Numbered from the stretch's first letter, positions 36,742-47,697 are shown. The stretch: 64,000 nt of DNA from Serratia plymuthica NBRC 102599 (GCF_001590925.1 NZ_BCTU01000024.1:1-64000), one strand, 5' to 3'. Program-made: numbers and translations. The notes: generated by a model not told the origin, from the letters alone.

Positions 36742-37638
36742 TTACTGCTCGATCAGCCGCAGCTCGGCTACCACCGGCAGGTGATCGCTGACCGCAGGCC
36801 AGTGAATGCCATTCCAGTCGCCGCTGGCGTTAGGCACCGTCAGGCTGTCGAGATGCCAGCGTTGGGCATTGCCGCTAAAGATATAATCGACTTTGATTTC
36901 CGCATTTTCCGCCGGCCAGCTTCGGCCATCTTGCGCCGCGGGCATAATGTCGTTCCAGTAACGGCTCAGTTCGGTCCAGGTGACGCTGCCCGGCACGTCG
37001 TTCATATCGCCGAACAGCAGCTTGATGCCGCGTATTTCAATGGTGCGATCGTTTAATTCACGCACCTGATCCAGGCGCATGGCCGGGTCTTCCTTGGTGT
37101 CCAGATGGGTATTGATCAAAGTGATCGGCACCGGAAACTCGGGCACGTCGGTCTGGGCGCTAAAGGCAATGCGCTGTTCACGCTGGCCGGAAGGCAGCGG
37201 ATAAATCTTGCTGTCATGCAAGGGGTATTTCGACAGAAACGCCAGGCCATATTCACCGCCGTCAAAGTCTATCGCCCGACCAAAGGCTACGTGCATGCCG
37301 GTCAGCTTGGCCAATTCCTCCGCCTGATCGAGTTTCCCGCTGCGGCCGGTGAGCTTATCCACTTCCTGCAGCGCCACCACGTCGACGTTCATCGCCTTGA
37401 TCGCCTTGGCGATGGCGGTCATGTCGCTGACCTTGCCGGCGGCAATATTGAAGCTGGCGATGCGGATCTTCGGCGCCTGCTCCAGATCATAGGTTTTGTT
37501 CTTCAGGCCGCCGAGTGCGCTGGCCACTTCGCGGCTGTTGACGTTACTGTTGGCATTACCGGCAGCGGTGGATGACCAGGCGGCATGAGACATTCCCAGG
37601 GATAACAGAGTAATAAGCAAAGCATTACGTGAGCGCAT
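36742..37638 (-). CDS. Secreted endonuclease/exonuclease/phosphatase-family protein
   Basis: A 298-residue metal-dependent phosphodiesterase-fold protein with a signal peptide (MRSRNALLITLLSLGMSHAAWS). Active-site motifs appear in order: SFNIAAG, ALQEVD, INTHLDT, GDMND and a terminal SDHLPVVAE. The substrate (nucleic acid, phospholipid or inositol phosphate) cannot be decided from sequence. It stands alone, divergent from pepT. Confidence 0.85.
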   Translation of the reverse strand: MRSRNALLITLLSLGMSHAAWSSTAAGNANSNVNSREVASALGGLKNKTYDLEQAPKIRIASFNIAAGKVSDMTAIAKAIKAMNVDVVALQEVDKLTGRSGKLDQAEELAKLTGMHVAFGRAIDFDGGEYGLAFLSKYPLHDSKIYPLPSGQREQRIAFSAQTDVPEFPVPITLINTHLDTKEDPAMRLDQVRELNDRTIEIRGIKLLFGDMNDVPGSVTWTELSRYWNDIMPAAQDGRSWPAENAEIKVDYIFSGNAQRWHLDSLTVPNASGDWNGIHWPAVSDHLPVVAELRLIEQ

Positions 37639-37854
37639 CGGTTCTCCTTTAACGATCAGATTTATTGTTGGGGCACCCTTTCCCCCACAGCTAACAACGA
37701 TTCTGCCGCAGATACCTGCGACTATTTCCTAGTTGCGCCGCTATTTTTTTATTCTGCGCGGCGTCTCGCATTCCGACAGCGAAAGCATTGCAGCAATGGA
37801 CAACCGGCTGATTTAGCATTAAAACCGATAGACAGCTTATCGAGAGGAACCCGC

Positions 37855-39087
37855 ATGACCAGCGCCATTGCCGAACAGCTTACCGAACGTTTCTTTCGTT
37901 ATCTGGCGGTCACCAGCCAGAGCGATGCCGCCGTCAACGCCCTGCCCAGCACGCCCGGCCAGCATGATATGGCAAAGTTGCTGGCAGCCGAGTTGCGCCA
38001 ACTGGGGCTGAAGGACGTGCAAATCGACGAGCATGCCACCGTGACCGCCCGCAAACCCGGCAACCAACCCGGTGCGCCGCGCATCGGTTTTATTACCCAT
38101 ATCGATACCGTCGACGTCGGCCTGTCGGCGCATATACATCCTCAGCGCCTGCACTTTAGCGGCCAGGATCTCTGCCTGAACGCGGAGCACGACATTTGGC
38201 TGCGCACCGCCGAACATCCGGAGATCCAGGCCTATCCGAACGAAGACATTATTTTCAGCGACGGCACCAGCGTGCTCGGCGCCGATAACAAGGCGGCGGT
38301 TACTGTCGTGATGACATTGCTGGCTAACCTGAGCGCCACAGACCGCCACGGCGACATTGTGGTGGCCTTTGTGCCGGATGAAGAGATCGGCCTGCGCGGT
38401 GCCAAAGCGCTGGATTTGGCGCGCTTTGACGTAGATTTCGCCTACACCATCGACTGCTGTGAACTGGGCGAAGTGGTTTATGAAAACTTCAATGCGGCGG
38501 CGGCGGAGATCCGTATCGAGGGCGTGACTGCGCACCCGATGTCGGCGAAGAACGTGCTGATCAACCCGATTCGCATCGCCACCGACATCATCAATCAGTT
38601 CGATATCCTGGATACCCCGGAACATACCGAGGGGCGCGAAGGCTATTTCTGGTTCAACGACATCACCGCCAACGCCAATCTCGCCACGCTAAAAGTGTCG
38701 ATTCGCGATTTCGATCTGGTCGCTTTCAATGCGCGGAAAGCGCGTATTCAGGAGGTGGTGCGGCAGGTGGCGGCGAACTACCCGCGCGCCAGGGTGAGCT
38801 GCAGCGTTACGGATATCTACAGCAATATCAGCAATTCAATCGGTGAAGACAAGCGCGCCATCGAACTGATTTTCGGCGCCCTCGCCGCACACGGCATTCC
38901 GCCGAAGGTGATCCCGATGCGCGGCGGCACTGACGGTGCAGCGCTGTCCAGCCGTGGCGTGGTGACGCCGAACTACTTCACCGGCGCGCACAATTTCCAT
39001 TCGCGTTTCGAGTTTCTGCCGATCAGTTCCTTTGTGAAATCTTATCAGGTGACCCGCAGCATTTGTTTGCTGGCGGCGCGTGGTTAG
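37855..39087 (+). CDS. pepT: PepT, peptidase T
   Basis: A 410-residue M20-family aminotripeptidase with two zinc ions. Metal-site motifs are FITHIDTVD (about residue 79), VLGADNKAAVTVV (about 142), VPDEEIGLRGA (about 175) and GAHNFHSRFEF near the C-terminus. MRGGTDGAALSSRG is the substrate-site block. Length matches E. coli PepT (408). AGAGGAA precedes the ATG. In E. coli this gene is elsewhere on the chromosome. Confidence 0.95.
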   Translation: MTSAIAEQLTERFFRYLAVTSQSDAAVNALPSTPGQHDMAKLLAAELRQLGLKDVQIDEHATVTARKPGNQPGAPRIGFITHIDTVDVGLSAHIHPQRLHFSGQDLCLNAEHDIWLRTAEHPEIQAYPNEDIIFSDGTSVLGADNKAAVTVVMTLLANLSATDRHGDIVVAFVPDEEIGLRGAKALDLARFDVDFAYTIDCCELGEVVYENFNAAAAEIRIEGVTAHPMSAKNVLINPIRIATDIINQFDILDTPEHTEGREGYFWFNDITANANLATLKVSIRDFDLVAFNARKARIQEVVRQVAANYPRARVSCSVTDIYSNISNSIGEDKRAIELIFGALAAHGIPPKVIPMRGGTDGAALSSRGVVTPNYFTGAHNFHSRFEFLPISSFVKSYQVTRSICLLAARG

Positions 39088-39096
39088 AAAAGCGTT

Positions 39097-39118
39097 GGCC
39101 GCGCAGCAAAGCGCGGCC
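39097..39118. terminator. Bidirectional stem-loop between pepT and ybiR
   Basis: GGCCGCGC and GCGCGGCC form an eight-base perfect stem around AGCAAA in the 35-base gap between convergent genes. There is no clear U-run. Confidence 0.55.
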
Positions 39119-39122
39119 GGTG

Positions 39123-40235
39123 TCAGGCCAATAGCCAGCCGAGCAGCGCACCCCAGGCCAGCAATGGCAGCGAGTAGTAATGGAATTTCAGCCAGATCTT
39201 GCGCTCCCCCGCCATGCGCAGCGCAATCAGGTTCGCCAGCGAGCCAATCGCCAGCCCAAAGCCCCCGGCGTTCACCGCATAGGCCACCAGTTGGCTGGAA
39301 GGCACGTAGTTGAGCAGCAAAATGGTCGCCGGCACATTGCTGATGATCTGCGACAGCCCAATCCCCAATGCGTAAATGCCGCCGTCACCAAGCCGGGCGA
39401 TATCGGCGAACCAGGGCTGAATCGCCTGCAATTGGGTAAACAAGCCGACGTCGATAAACATGGCGATAAAGACAAAAATCAGGCTCCAGTCGATCTGCAA
39501 CAGCACCCGGCGCGCCAATAGCAAGAAACCGGCAAACACCGCCAACAAGCCGTACAGCGGCAAGCCGACATCCAGACACAGCAGAAAAATTGCGTACAGT
39601 GCCACGCAGCTCAGCAACAGCGGCCGCTGATAGGGATAGCCCTCAGTATGCGGTGCCTTTACGATATCCCGCGCCGGGAAGCTGAACCAGGTCAGGGCCA
39701 GCAGGCTGACCATCATCGCCGCGCCAAAGGGTGCCATCTGAATGATAAACCCCAGGAAAGAGAGCGACGACTTGCTCCACAGCAGAATGTTTTGCGGATT
39801 GCCGATCGGCGTTAACAGCGAGCCGGCGTTGACCGCCAGCGCCTGGAAGATAATCAGCCGACTGATCGGCAGCGAGGAAAGTTTTTTTAGCGTGATGGTC
39901 AACGGGATGGCGATAAACAGCGCCACGTCATTGGTCAGGAACGAAGACAGCAGCGCGGCGGAAAACACCAAAAACAGCGCCAGCCACCGTTCACTGCGCA
40001 ACGTGTTAATGATTTTACGGCCAACAAAATCAAAATAGCCGCTGACCTCAACGCCCTTGGTCAACAGCATCAGCCCCAGCAGGGTAATAATGGTGCGCCA
40101 GTCGATAAAACCGGCTAGTGCGGGTAACTGCTGCGGGTTTAGGGCGGCCATCACCACACCGGCCAACAGCAGGATATGCAGGAAACGATCTTTCAGGAAC
40201 GGTTGGATCAGCCGGGCAGCGGCGTTTGAACTCAT
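39123..40235 (-). CDS. ybiR: YbiR-family anion permease
   Basis: A 370-residue inner-membrane protein of the ArsB/NhaD/SLC13-like ion transporter group with about 11 helices. FLTNDVALFIAIPLTITLKKLS and LTPIGNPQNILLWSKS are duplicated family blocks, and LSQIISNVPATILLLNYVPSS is the partner repeat. It resembles E. coli YbiR over its whole length. The substrate is unproven. ATGs at 40235 and 40241 are both possible; GAAG is better placed for 40235. Confidence 0.87.
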   Translation of the reverse strand: MSSNAAARLIQPFLKDRFLHILLLAGVVMAALNPQQLPALAGFIDWRTIITLLGLMLLTKGVEVSGYFDFVGRKIINTLRSERWLALFLVFSAALLSSFLTNDVALFIAIPLTITLKKLSSLPISRLIIFQALAVNAGSLLTPIGNPQNILLWSKSSLSFLGFIIQMAPFGAAMMVSLLALTWFSFPARDIVKAPHTEGYPYQRPLLLSCVALYAIFLLCLDVGLPLYGLLAVFAGFLLLARRVLLQIDWSLIFVFIAMFIDVGLFTQLQAIQPWFADIARLGDGGIYALGIGLSQIISNVPATILLLNYVPSSQLVAYAVNAGGFGLAIGSLANLIALRMAGERKIWLKFHYYSLPLLAWGALLGWLLA

Positions 40236-40390
40236 GGTCATCGCTTCAAAAATCAATCTGGAATCAGGAGCCAGACGTTAGCCGAAGCGCGACGTCAACG
40301 CCAGCAAAATGCTATTTTACCTTTCTGCGCTTTTCATTTACCGCGCTTTACTTTATTTGTAGCGCCTTTCTACGTTTCTAAGGATTTTTC

Positions 40391-41422
40391 ATGGTCAACG
40401 CTATCGCCAAAGGGCTGTTGCTGAGCACCGCGCTCAGCCTGCTTGCCGCCTGTAACGATCAGGAAACCCGTTCGCAGATCGACCTCGAAGGCAAAACCAT
40501 GGGCACCTTCTACAGCGTCAAAATCAGCGGTGACATCAAGATCAGCAAACCGTTGCTGCAACAGCAGGTCGACGCCTTGCTCGAACAGGCCAACGATGAT
40601 ATTTCCACCTACCGCCCCGCGTCGGTGCTGTCGCGCTTCAATCAATCGCACAGTACCGACCCGCAACCCATCCCGCGCGGGATGGCGGATATTATCCTGA
40701 CGGCCCAGCGCATCGGCCGCGATACGCAGGGTGCGATGGATATTACCGTCGGCCCACTGGTGAATCTGTGGGGTTTTGGCCCGGACAAACGCGCCGTCAA
40801 GGTACCGGAGCAGCAGCAGATTGAAGCCGCGCAAAAAAATATTGGCCTGCAGCATCTCAAATTGCTCAGCGACAGCCGTGGGGAGTGGCTGCAGAAAGAT
40901 CTGCCGAACATGTATGTCGATCTCTCGACCCTGGGTGAAGGCTACGGCGTTGACCAGCTGGTTAAACTGATGGCGCGCAACGGTATCACCAACTATCTGG
41001 TGTCGGTCGGCGGCGCGGTGTCCTCACGCGGCGTCAACGGCCAGGGCAAGCCGTGGCGGGTGGCGATCCAAAAACCGACCGACAGGGAAAATGCGGTGCA
41101 GGCGCTGGTCGATCTGCAAGGCTACGGCATCAGTACCGCCGGCAGCTATCGCAACTACTTCGAACAGAATGGCCAGCGCTATTCGCACGTTATCGATCCC
41201 GTTACCGGCCGGCCCATCACCCACCGGCTGGTCTCCGCCACGGTGATAGCGTCAACCACGCTGGAAGCGGACGGCTGGGATACCGGGTTGATGGTGCTGG
41301 GGACGGAAAAAGCGCTGAAGCTGGCGGAGGAAAAAGGGCTGGCGGTGTACCTGATCAGCAAAACCGATGAAGGTTTCAGCGCCGTGATGACGCCGCAGTT
41401 CAAAGCGTTTCTGGCGAAGTAG
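40391..41422 (+). CDS. apbE: ApbE, FAD:protein FMN transferase (lipoprotein)
   Basis: A 343-residue Mg-dependent flavin transferase that attaches FMN to threonines of RNF/NQR subunits. The lipoprotein signal ends LSLLAAC (Cys21). KTMGTFYSVKIS, GAMDITVGPLVNLWGFGP, GYGISTAGSYRNYFE and SHVIDPVTGRPI with the metal-site residues follow in family order. Length matches E. coli ApbE (351). It converges on cusA. Confidence 0.94.
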   Translation: MVNAIAKGLLLSTALSLLAACNDQETRSQIDLEGKTMGTFYSVKISGDIKISKPLLQQQVDALLEQANDDISTYRPASVLSRFNQSHSTDPQPIPRGMADIILTAQRIGRDTQGAMDITVGPLVNLWGFGPDKRAVKVPEQQQIEAAQKNIGLQHLKLLSDSRGEWLQKDLPNMYVDLSTLGEGYGVDQLVKLMARNGITNYLVSVGGAVSSRGVNGQGKPWRVAIQKPTDRENAVQALVDLQGYGISTAGSYRNYFEQNGQRYSHVIDPVTGRPITHRLVSATVIASTTLEADGWDTGLMVLGTEKALKLAEEKGLAVYLISKTDEGFSAVMTPQFKAFLAK

Positions 41423-41438
41423 TCTTCGTTTCGTAAAA

Positions 41439-41464
41439 GCGGGACGCAGCACACTGCGCCCCGC
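41439..41464. terminator. Bidirectional stem-loop between apbE and cusA
   Basis: An 11-base stem with one mismatch, GCGGGACGCAG and CTGCGCCCCGC, around a CACA loop lies in the 46-base gap between convergent genes. No strong U-run follows, so termination in either direction is a position-based inference. Confidence 0.6.
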
Positions 41465-41468
41465 GCCA

Positions 41469-44400
41469 TCATCCTTTGCGATGCAACAATAAGTAGACCA
41501 CCGGGACGACCAGCATCGACAACAACGGTGCACTGAGCATCCCGCCAATCATCGGGGCCGCAATGCGGCGCATTACTTCAGAGCCTGCGCCGTTGCCCCA
41601 CATGATCGGTAATAGCCCAGCCATGATGGTGGCGACGGTCATCACTTTTGGCCGCACCCGTAATACCGCCCCCTCGGCGATGGCGTCCATCAGCTGTTTT
41701 CGGGTGAGCGGTTGCCCCGGCTGGCGGTGTTTTTCCAGCGCATGATTCAGGTACAGCACCATGATCACGCCAAATTCCGCCGCCACCCCCGCCAGTGCAA
41801 TAAAGCCCACCGCCCCGGCCACCGAAAGGTTGTAGTTCAGCAGATACAGCAGCCACACGCCGCCTATGAGCGCAAACGGCAGCGTCGCCATGATCAACAG
41901 CGCATCACGCACGCTGCTGAAGGTAACAAACAGCAGCACGAAAATGATCGCCAACGTCACCGGCAGTACGATTTTCAATTGGGCGCTGGCACGTTCCAGA
42001 TACTCAAACTGCCCGGACCAGCTCAACGACACGCCCGCCGGCAACTTAACCTGCTGCGCGACCGCCCGTTGCATCTCTTCCACCGCCGATTTGAGATCCC
42101 GTCCGCGCAGATCGACATAAATCCAGTTGGAGAGCCGCGCGTTTTCACTTTTCAGCATCGGTGGTCCTTCCGTGACACTAATGTCCGCCAACATCGACAA
42201 TGGCACCTGACCACCGCCGGCGGTCAACACCGGCAACGCCTGCAGTTGCTGCACCGAATCACGCACCTCACGCGGGTAGCGCACATTGATCGGATAACGC
42301 GCCCGGCCTTCGACGGTTTCGCCAATGTTTTCCCCCCCCACCAAGGTCGCCACCATGGATTGCAGCTCTTTCACCGAAACGCCGTAGCGTGCGGCGCGTT
42401 GGCGATCGATATCAATGTCCACGTAGCGGCCGCCGGTAATGCGCTCCGCCAGCGCCGAGGTGACACCCGGCACCTGTTTTACCACCTGCTCAATCTGCCC
42501 GGAAATCCGCTCGATGTCGGCCATGTTATTGCCATTCACCTTGATGCCAACCGGGCTTTTTATCCCGGTGGCCAACATGTCCAACCGATTACGGATCGGC
42601 GGAACCCAAACATTGGCAATGCCCGGCACCTTGACCACCGCGTCCAGCTCCGCCACCAATTTGTCCATGGTCATACCCGGCCGCCACTGGTCGCGCGGCT
42701 TGAAGCGAAGGGTGGTTTCCAGCATGGTCAACGGCGCGGGATCGGTCGCGCTCTCCGCCCGCCCCGCCTTGCCGAATACCGTCGCCACTTCCGGCACGGT
42801 TTTGATCAGCCGGTCGGTCAGTTGCAGCAACCTGCTCGCCTCACGCGCCGACATGCCCGGTAATGACGATGGCATATAAAGCAGATCGCCTTCATCAAGC
42901 TGCGGCATAAACTCGCTGCCCAATCGGCTAAGCGGATATGCCGTCAACAACAGCAATAAGCACGAAACCCCGAGCGTAGTTTTCGGCCGCGCCAACACCG
43001 CCGCCAACACCGGTTGGTACAGGCGGATCAGCCAGCGGTTAATCGGGTTGGCATGCTCGTCGGGAATACGGCCACGAATAAAGTAGCCCATCAGCACCGG
43101 CACCAGCGTAATGCCCAGGCCAGCGGCCACCGCCATGGCGTAGGTTTTGGTATAAGCCAGCGGGGAGAACATCCGCCCTTCCTGCGCCTGCAGGGTGAAC
43201 ACCGGAATGAAGGACAGCGTGATAATCAGCAAACTGCAAAACAGCGCCGGCCCTACTTCCACCGCCGCCTGCTCTGAAATGCGCCAATAATCCGTTGACG
43301 TCGGCTGCTGCCCGGGATGGCGTTGCCGCCACTGCTCCAGCACCTTATGCATGTTCTCAATCATGACGATCGCCGCGTCTACCATGGCACCAATCGCGAT
43401 AGCTATCCCGCCCAGCGACATGATATTGGCGTTGACGCCCTGATAATGCATGACCACAAAAGCACCCAGAATGCCCAGCGGCAGCGTGATCATCGCCACC
43501 AGCGCCGAGCGGAAATGGAACAGGAACAGCGTGCACACCAAGGCCACCACGATAAACTCCTCAAGGAGCTTGTGGGACAAGGTTTCAATCGCGTGTTCAA
43601 TCAGTTGGGAGCGGTCGTACACTGTCACAATTTCCACACCGGGCGGCAAGGTCTGCTGAACTTCCTGCAGCTTCACCTTCAGCGCGTTAATGGTCTCCAG
43701 CGCATTTTTACCGTAGCGCATCACTACGATGCCGCCCGCCACTTCGCCCTCGCCATTCAGCTCAGCCACACCACGGCGGATCTCCGGCCCTTCGCGCAAC
43801 GTCGCCACTTGCGAAAGCAGGATCGGCACGCCGTCACGCACGGTAATCACCACGTTGGCAAAGTCACTCCGCTTTTTCAGGTAGCCCGAGGTCCGCACCA
43901 TATATTCCGCTTCCCCCATCTCCAGCACTGCGCCGCCGCCTTCCTGGTTGGCATCCTGAATGGCACTCACCACCTGTTGATGCGTGATATTCAGCGCGCG
44001 CAGGCTTGGCGGGTCCAGTACCACCTGATACTGACGAACCATACCGCCGACGCTGGCCACTTCAGCCACGTTAGGGACGGTTTTCAGTTCAAATTTCAGC
44101 GTCCAGTCTTGTAGCGCGCGCAAGTCGGCCAGGCTATGTTTCCCGCTTTTATCCACCAGAGCATATTCGTAAACCCAGCCGACACCGGTGGCGTCCGGCC
44201 CCAGAGCCACCTTCACCTGCGCCGGCAGCGAGGATTGCACCTGGCTCAGCGCCTCCAACACCCGCGAGCGTGCCCAGTAAAGATCGGTGCCATCCTCAAA
44301 CAGCACGTAGACGTAAGCGTCGCCAAACATGGAAAAACCACGCACCGTTTTGGCTCCCGGCACCGTAAGTAGCGTGGTGGTCAGCGGATAGGTAACCTGA

Positions 44401-44588
44401 TCTTCAATCACTTGCGGTGCCTTACCGGGGTAAGAGGCACGGACAATCACCTGTACGTCAGACAGGTCCGGCAATGCATCCAGCGGCGCTTTCTGCAATG
44501 CCCAAACGCCCCATCCAGCCAACAACACCGAAGCCAGCAGCACCAATAGCCGGTTGCGCAACGACCAACGGATCACGAAAGCAATCAT
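41469..44588 (-). CDS. cusA: CusA-type heavy-metal RND efflux pump
   Basis: A 1039-residue inner-membrane proton-driven pump for Cu(I)/Ag(I), the length expected for the HME-RND class (E. coli CusA, 1047). It has 12 helices with two large periplasmic loops. Methionines in [12 protein letters not shown] and RPGMTMDK match the metal-relay region of Cus[21 protein letters not shown] and [20 protein letters not shown] are helix-4 and helix-10 signatures. Its start overlaps cusB by four bases. Silver (SilA) or copper preference cannot be separated from sequence alone. Confidence 0.93.
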   Translation of the reverse strand: MIAFVIRWSLRNRLLVLLASVLLAGWGVWALQKAPLDALPDLSDVQVIVRASYPGKAPQVIEDQVTYPLTTTLLTVPGAKTVRGFSMFGDAYVYVLFEDGTDLYWARSRVLEALSQVQSSLPAQVKVALGPDATGVGWVYEYALVDKSGKHSLADLRALQDWTLKFELKTVPNVAEVASVGGMVRQYQVVLDPPSLRALNITHQQVVSAIQDANQEGGGAVLEMGEAEYMVRTSGYLKKRSDFANVVITVRDGVPILLSQVATLREGPEIRRGVAELNGEGEVAGGIVVMRYGKNALETINALKVKLQEVQQTLPPGVEIVTVYDRSQLIEHAIETLSHKLLEEFIVVALVCTLFLFHFRSALVAMITLPLGILGAFVVMHYQGVNANIMSLGGIAIAIGAMVDAAIVMIENMHKVLEQWRQRHPGQQPTSTDYWRISEQAAVEVGPALFCSLLIITLSFIPVFTLQAQEGRMFSPLAYTKTYAMAVAAGLGITLVPVLMGYFIRGRIPDEHANPINRWLIRLYQPVLAAVLARPKTTLGVSCLLLLLTAYPLSRLGSEFMPQLDEGDLLYMPSSLPGMSAREASRLLQLTDRLIKTVPEVATVFGKAGRAESATDPAPLTMLETTLRFKPRDQWRPGMTMDKLVAELDAVVKVPGIANVWVPPIRNRLDMLATGIKSPVGIKVNGNNMADIERISGQIEQVVKQVPGVTSALAERITGGRYVDIDIDRQRAARYGVSVKELQSMVATLVGGENIGETVEGRARYPINVRYPREVRDSVQQLQALPVLTAGGGQVPLSMLADISVTEGPPMLKSENARLSNWIYVDLRGRDLKSAVEEMQRAVAQQVKLPAGVSLSWSGQFEYLERASAQLKIVLPVTLAIIFVLLFVTFSSVRDALLIMATLPFALIGGVWLLYLLNYNLSVAGAVGFIALAGVAAEFGVIMVLYLNHALEKHRQPGQPLTRKQLMDAIAEGAVLRVRPKVMTVATIMAGLLPIMWGNGAGSEVMRRIAAPMIGGMLSAPLLSMLVVPVVYLLLHRKG

Positions 44589-46039
44589 AAATGGCCCCCA
44601 TGCGCAGCGCCCGTCAGCACAATCTGACTGATATGCGAACCTTGGTCATCAACGGTAAAATCGATTTTCACCCTGTCGCCAGGCTTGATGCCGGCCGGCA
44701 ACCCCGCCGACGGCAGGGCAAAATCCATGGTCATCGCCGGCCACTGCAGCTCCGGCACGGGGCCGTGGGAGAGCGTTATGGCGCTCTCGCTTACGGCATC
44801 GACCACCCCCTCGGCCTGGTACTGTTTCAGCTCAGTTTGCGCCGCCATCTGCGGCAGGGCGCTGCGCATGTTGGCTTCGGAGTCGATCAGGAACTGGCCG
44901 GAGGTCACCACTTGTTGTCCGACGCTCAGCCCGCGTTTGATTTCCACCCAGCCATCCTGTGCACGCCCGGCCACCACCTCAACCGGCGTGAAATGCCCAT
45001 TGCCTTCGGCGAGCAACACCCTATTGCGATCGCCGCTGCCGATCAGCGCCTCCTGCGGTATCGCCAACACCGGCTGACCGAGGGTACTGTGCGACAGCGT
45101 GAGTTGCAGGTACATGCCCGGCCGAAGTTTTTGCTGAGGATTTTTCAGCAGGATGCGCGCTTTGAAGGTTCGGGTCAGCGGATCGACATTGGCCAGCAGT
45201 TCGCTCACCTCGCCTTCAAATCTTTCACCAGGCCAACTGACGGAGGCGGCCTGCACCTTATCGCCTACTTTCAGCAATCCGGCCTGCGCCTGCGGATAAT
45301 CAGCAACGATCCACACCGGATCAAGGCTGGCTATCTCAAACAGCCCCTGCGCGGCGGTGACCTGAGCGCCTTCCAGAATGCTGAGCTTATTCACAAACCC
45401 ATTTCCCGGTGCCGTGATCTTGACGCGCGGCTCGGGTTTACCCGTGCGCTCCACCTGCCGAATCACCCCCTCGGGCATAAACAGCAGCTGCAACCGCTGG
45501 CGTGCGGCGGCGCTTAACGCGGTGTCTCCCAGTTGGCGTACCGCCAGATACTCCTGCTGCGCCGCACTCCAGTCGGGGATCCACAGCTGCGCCAAGGCTT
45601 CGCCCTTTTTCACCTGTTGCTGGCTGGCACGCACGTAGAGTTTTTCCACCAGCCCGTTGGCGCGGGCAGCGATAATCTGAACTCCACGTTCATCGGTCGC
45701 GACGCTGCCGAAAGCGCTCAGTTGCGGCTCCAGTTGGCGCAATTGCGCAGCTTCGGTGCGAACGCCCAGGTTCTGCTGTTGGCGGGCGCTGATGGTCACG
45801 CCGCCCTCGGGCTCTGCCTCATCGGCATAGCGCGGCACCAGTTGCATATCCATAAAAGGCGATTTACCCGGTTTGTCAAAACGCTGTCCCGGCATCATCG
45901 GGTCGTACCAATAAAGCACCTGTCGCTCACTCTTGGCGGCCGGCGCGGGCGCGTCTCCCCCCGCTGCGCCAAACCAGTATCCCGCCAGCCCACTGCCGAT
46001 CAGCGCCGCTAACAGCGCCAGCTTGAATTGTATTTTCAT
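44585..46039 (-). CDS. cusB: CusB-type periplasmic adaptor with C-terminal CusF-like domain
   Basis: A 484-residue membrane-fusion protein joining CusA to the outer-membrane channel. After a signal/anchor ([17 protein letters not shown]), [27 protein letters not shown] is the methionine-rich metal site of CusB. Alpha-hairpin, lipoyl and beta-barrel domains follow over residues 90-400. The last 70 residues hold a CusF-like domain with [13 protein letters not shown], the same Trp-Met-Met cluster as free CusF. The ATG at 46039 overlaps cusC by four bases. Confidence 0.93.
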   Translation of the reverse strand: MKIQFKLALLAALIGSGLAGYWFGAAGGDAPAPAAKSERQVLYWYDPMMPGQRFDKPGKSPFMDMQLVPRYADEAEPEGGVTISARQQQNLGVRTEAAQLRQLEPQLSAFGSVATDERGVQIIAARANGLVEKLYVRASQQQVKKGEALAQLWIPDWSAAQQEYLAVRQLGDTALSAAARQRLQLLFMPEGVIRQVERTGKPEPRVKITAPGNGFVNKLSILEGAQVTAAQGLFEIASLDPVWIVADYPQAQAGLLKVGDKVQAASVSWPGERFEGEVSELLANVDPLTRTFKARILLKNPQQKLRPGMYLQLTLSHSTLGQPVLAIPQEALIGSGDRNRVLLAEGNGHFTPVEVVAGRAQDGWVEIKRGLSVGQQVVTSGQFLIDSEANMRSALPQMAAQTELKQYQAEGVVDAVSESAITLSHGPVPELQWPAMTMDFALPSAGLPAGIKPGDRVKIDFTVDDQGSHISQIVLTGAAHGGHL

Positions 46040-47295
46040 TGCATCGATTCCTGAGGGGTGAGATAGCGAATGGCGGCCCAAATCTGCGCCAGTTCCCTGG
46101 CGGCCTTACCGGCGCTGAGGCGGCTGTCGAGCAGCGCCCGCCGAGCTTCCAGCACCGCAGACAGGTCGTTTTTACCGCTGCGATATTGCGCTAACAACAG
46201 GCTCACTCGCTGTTGCTGCAGGGGAATGACCTGACGTTGCTGGCGCTGCCACTGCGCCTGCGCTGCCTGATACTGCGCCAACAGCGTATCGAGTTGTGCC
46301 TGATGGTCACGGATCAACAGCGTCAACCGATCGTTGGCCTCCATGCTGCGGGAAACATCGGCGGCATAGTCCTTGTCCTGCCGCTGTGCGCGGAACAACG
46401 GCAAATCGACGGTAAACATCACCCCGGCCAGATCCTCGTAATCGTCGGCACGCTTGCCGTAATACACCTCAACACCGACATCCGGTATTGCCGCCACCGC
46501 TGATTGAGCCGAGCGCGCTTTGGCAACGTCAGCCTCGCGGCTGGCTTGCAGCACTTCGGGATGCTGCCTGATGGCCTGCCGCAATACGTCGCTGTCGGCC
46601 GGTAAACGCTCAAAGCGCGGCATCGCCCCGGCAGTATCCGTTGCAGACAGGCCGGTCAGTTGCGCCAGGCGTGCCTGCGCGACAGCAACGTCACGCTGCG
46701 CCTCGCTGATGCGATCCTGCATGCTCAGCAGCGTCAGCCTGGCGTCCAGTACGCCGCTCGCAGGCGTTCCACCGCCGGCCACGGCAGCATGCTGAGTGGC
46801 GATCTGACGTTCACTCTCCGCCACCAGCGCTGAGGCATCACTCAAGGTTTGTCGGCTCAACGCCAGCGCCAGCCACGCCTGCGCAGTTTGTTGCTGTAGA
46901 CGAGCGCGAATGGTGGCGCTACCTGCATCTGTCTGGCTGGCTTCGGCACGCAGGGTGTCCGCTTTACGCTGACGTTTGGTGCCACTGACGTAATCCTGCA
47001 TGATGCCGATTCGCCCCATGGTCATGCCTTCGCGGGTAAAACGCTGGGCGTTACCGCCCTGCACCGGCACATTTTCAATACCGAACTTCAGCTTGGGATC
47101 GGGCAACTGCATCGCCGAATCCGCCATGTTCTGCAAGGCGTTCACCTGATGCCGATTGGCGGACAGTTCCGCAGAATAACCTTCCGCCGCCGTCAGCGAC
47201 TGCTGTAAGGTCAGTTCCGCCGCCTGAGAGACCGGTGCCCAACAGGCGAGCAGCAGCCAGCCCACCCGTAGAGGGTGAGAAATGATAATGGTCAT
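46036..47295 (-). CDS. cusC: CusC-type outer-membrane efflux channel (TolC family)
   Basis: A 419-residue OMF-family protein with a signal peptide (VGWLLLACWAPVSQAAE) and two long helical repeats. LPDPKLKFGIENVPVQG near residue 57 and AIPDVGVEVYYGKRADDYE near 255 are typical of metal-efflux channels. The processing site has an Ala-Ala-Glu end rather than a clear lipobox, unlike E. coli CusC, which is lipidated. GGAGG precedes the ATG. Confidence 0.88.
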   Translation of the reverse strand: MTIIISHPLRVGWLLLACWAPVSQAAELTLQQSLTAAEGYSAELSANRHQVNALQNMADSAMQLPDPKLKFGIENVPVQGGNAQRFTREGMTMGRIGIMQDYVSGTKRQRKADTLRAEASQTDAGSATIRARLQQQTAQAWLALALSRQTLSDASALVAESERQIATQHAAVAGGGTPASGVLDARLTLLSMQDRISEAQRDVAVAQARLAQLTGLSATDTAGAMPRFERLPADSDVLRQAIRQHPEVLQASREADVAKARSAQSAVAAIPDVGVEVYYGKRADDYEDLAGVMFTVDLPLFRAQRQDKDYAADVSRSMEANDRLTLLIRDHQAQLDTLLAQYQAAQAQWQRQQRQVIPLQQQRVSLLLAQYRSGKNDLSAVLEARRALLDSRLSAGKAARELAQIWAAIRYLTPQESMQ

Positions 47296-47305
47296 GGTGC
47301 CTCCG

Positions 47306-47629
47306 TTATTGCCGAGCGGCAGCGACAGCGATCAGCCGGTAACCGCCGTCGATCGGCAGGAAGCTGAAGTCAACCGCGGTACCCACCGGCAATGCGGCGA
47401 AGGAAGGTGCTGGAGGGAGCAGGAAACTCATGGTCATTGGCGGCCAATCAAGCGCAGGAATGGCCTGGTGAGCGATGGACACCTTCCGCACATCCCAGGC
47501 TTTGATGATGCCCTGACTGTGGATTTCGACGGTCGGTTTGGCGGCAGGATCCTGCATCGCCCTATCGGCAGCACTGGCGGTAAAGGCAAAAAACAGGGTG
47601 AACACTACGGCGACAAATACATTACGCAT
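47306..47629 (-). CDS. cusF: CusF-type periplasmic Cu/Ag chaperone
   Basis: A 107-residue secreted OB-fold metallochaperone. The signal peptide is MRNVFVAVVFTLFFAFTASA. The metal-site cluster LDWPPMTMSF supplies the tryptophan and two methionines that, with an upstream histidine, bind Cu(I) or Ag(I). It would hand metal to CusB. It is 10 bases before cusC, with GGAG ahead of its ATG. Confidence 0.92.
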   Translation of the reverse strand: MRNVFVAVVFTLFFAFTASAADRAMQDPAAKPTVEIHSQGIIKAWDVRKVSIAHQAIPALDWPPMTMSFLLPPAPSFAALPVGTAVDFSFLPIDGGYRLIAVAAARQ

Positions 47630-47697
47630 AACGGGTACTCCATAAAATAGTTAACAAACGCGGAAAACCGTCGGGGACGGCAAAGCGGTTGTCAGAG

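Noticed and set aside
41712-42863. 383-codon plus-strand frame inside cusA
   Set aside because: It is antisense to a clear RND pump and is rich in His, Arg and Gln, as expected from the complement of GC-rich coding sequence.
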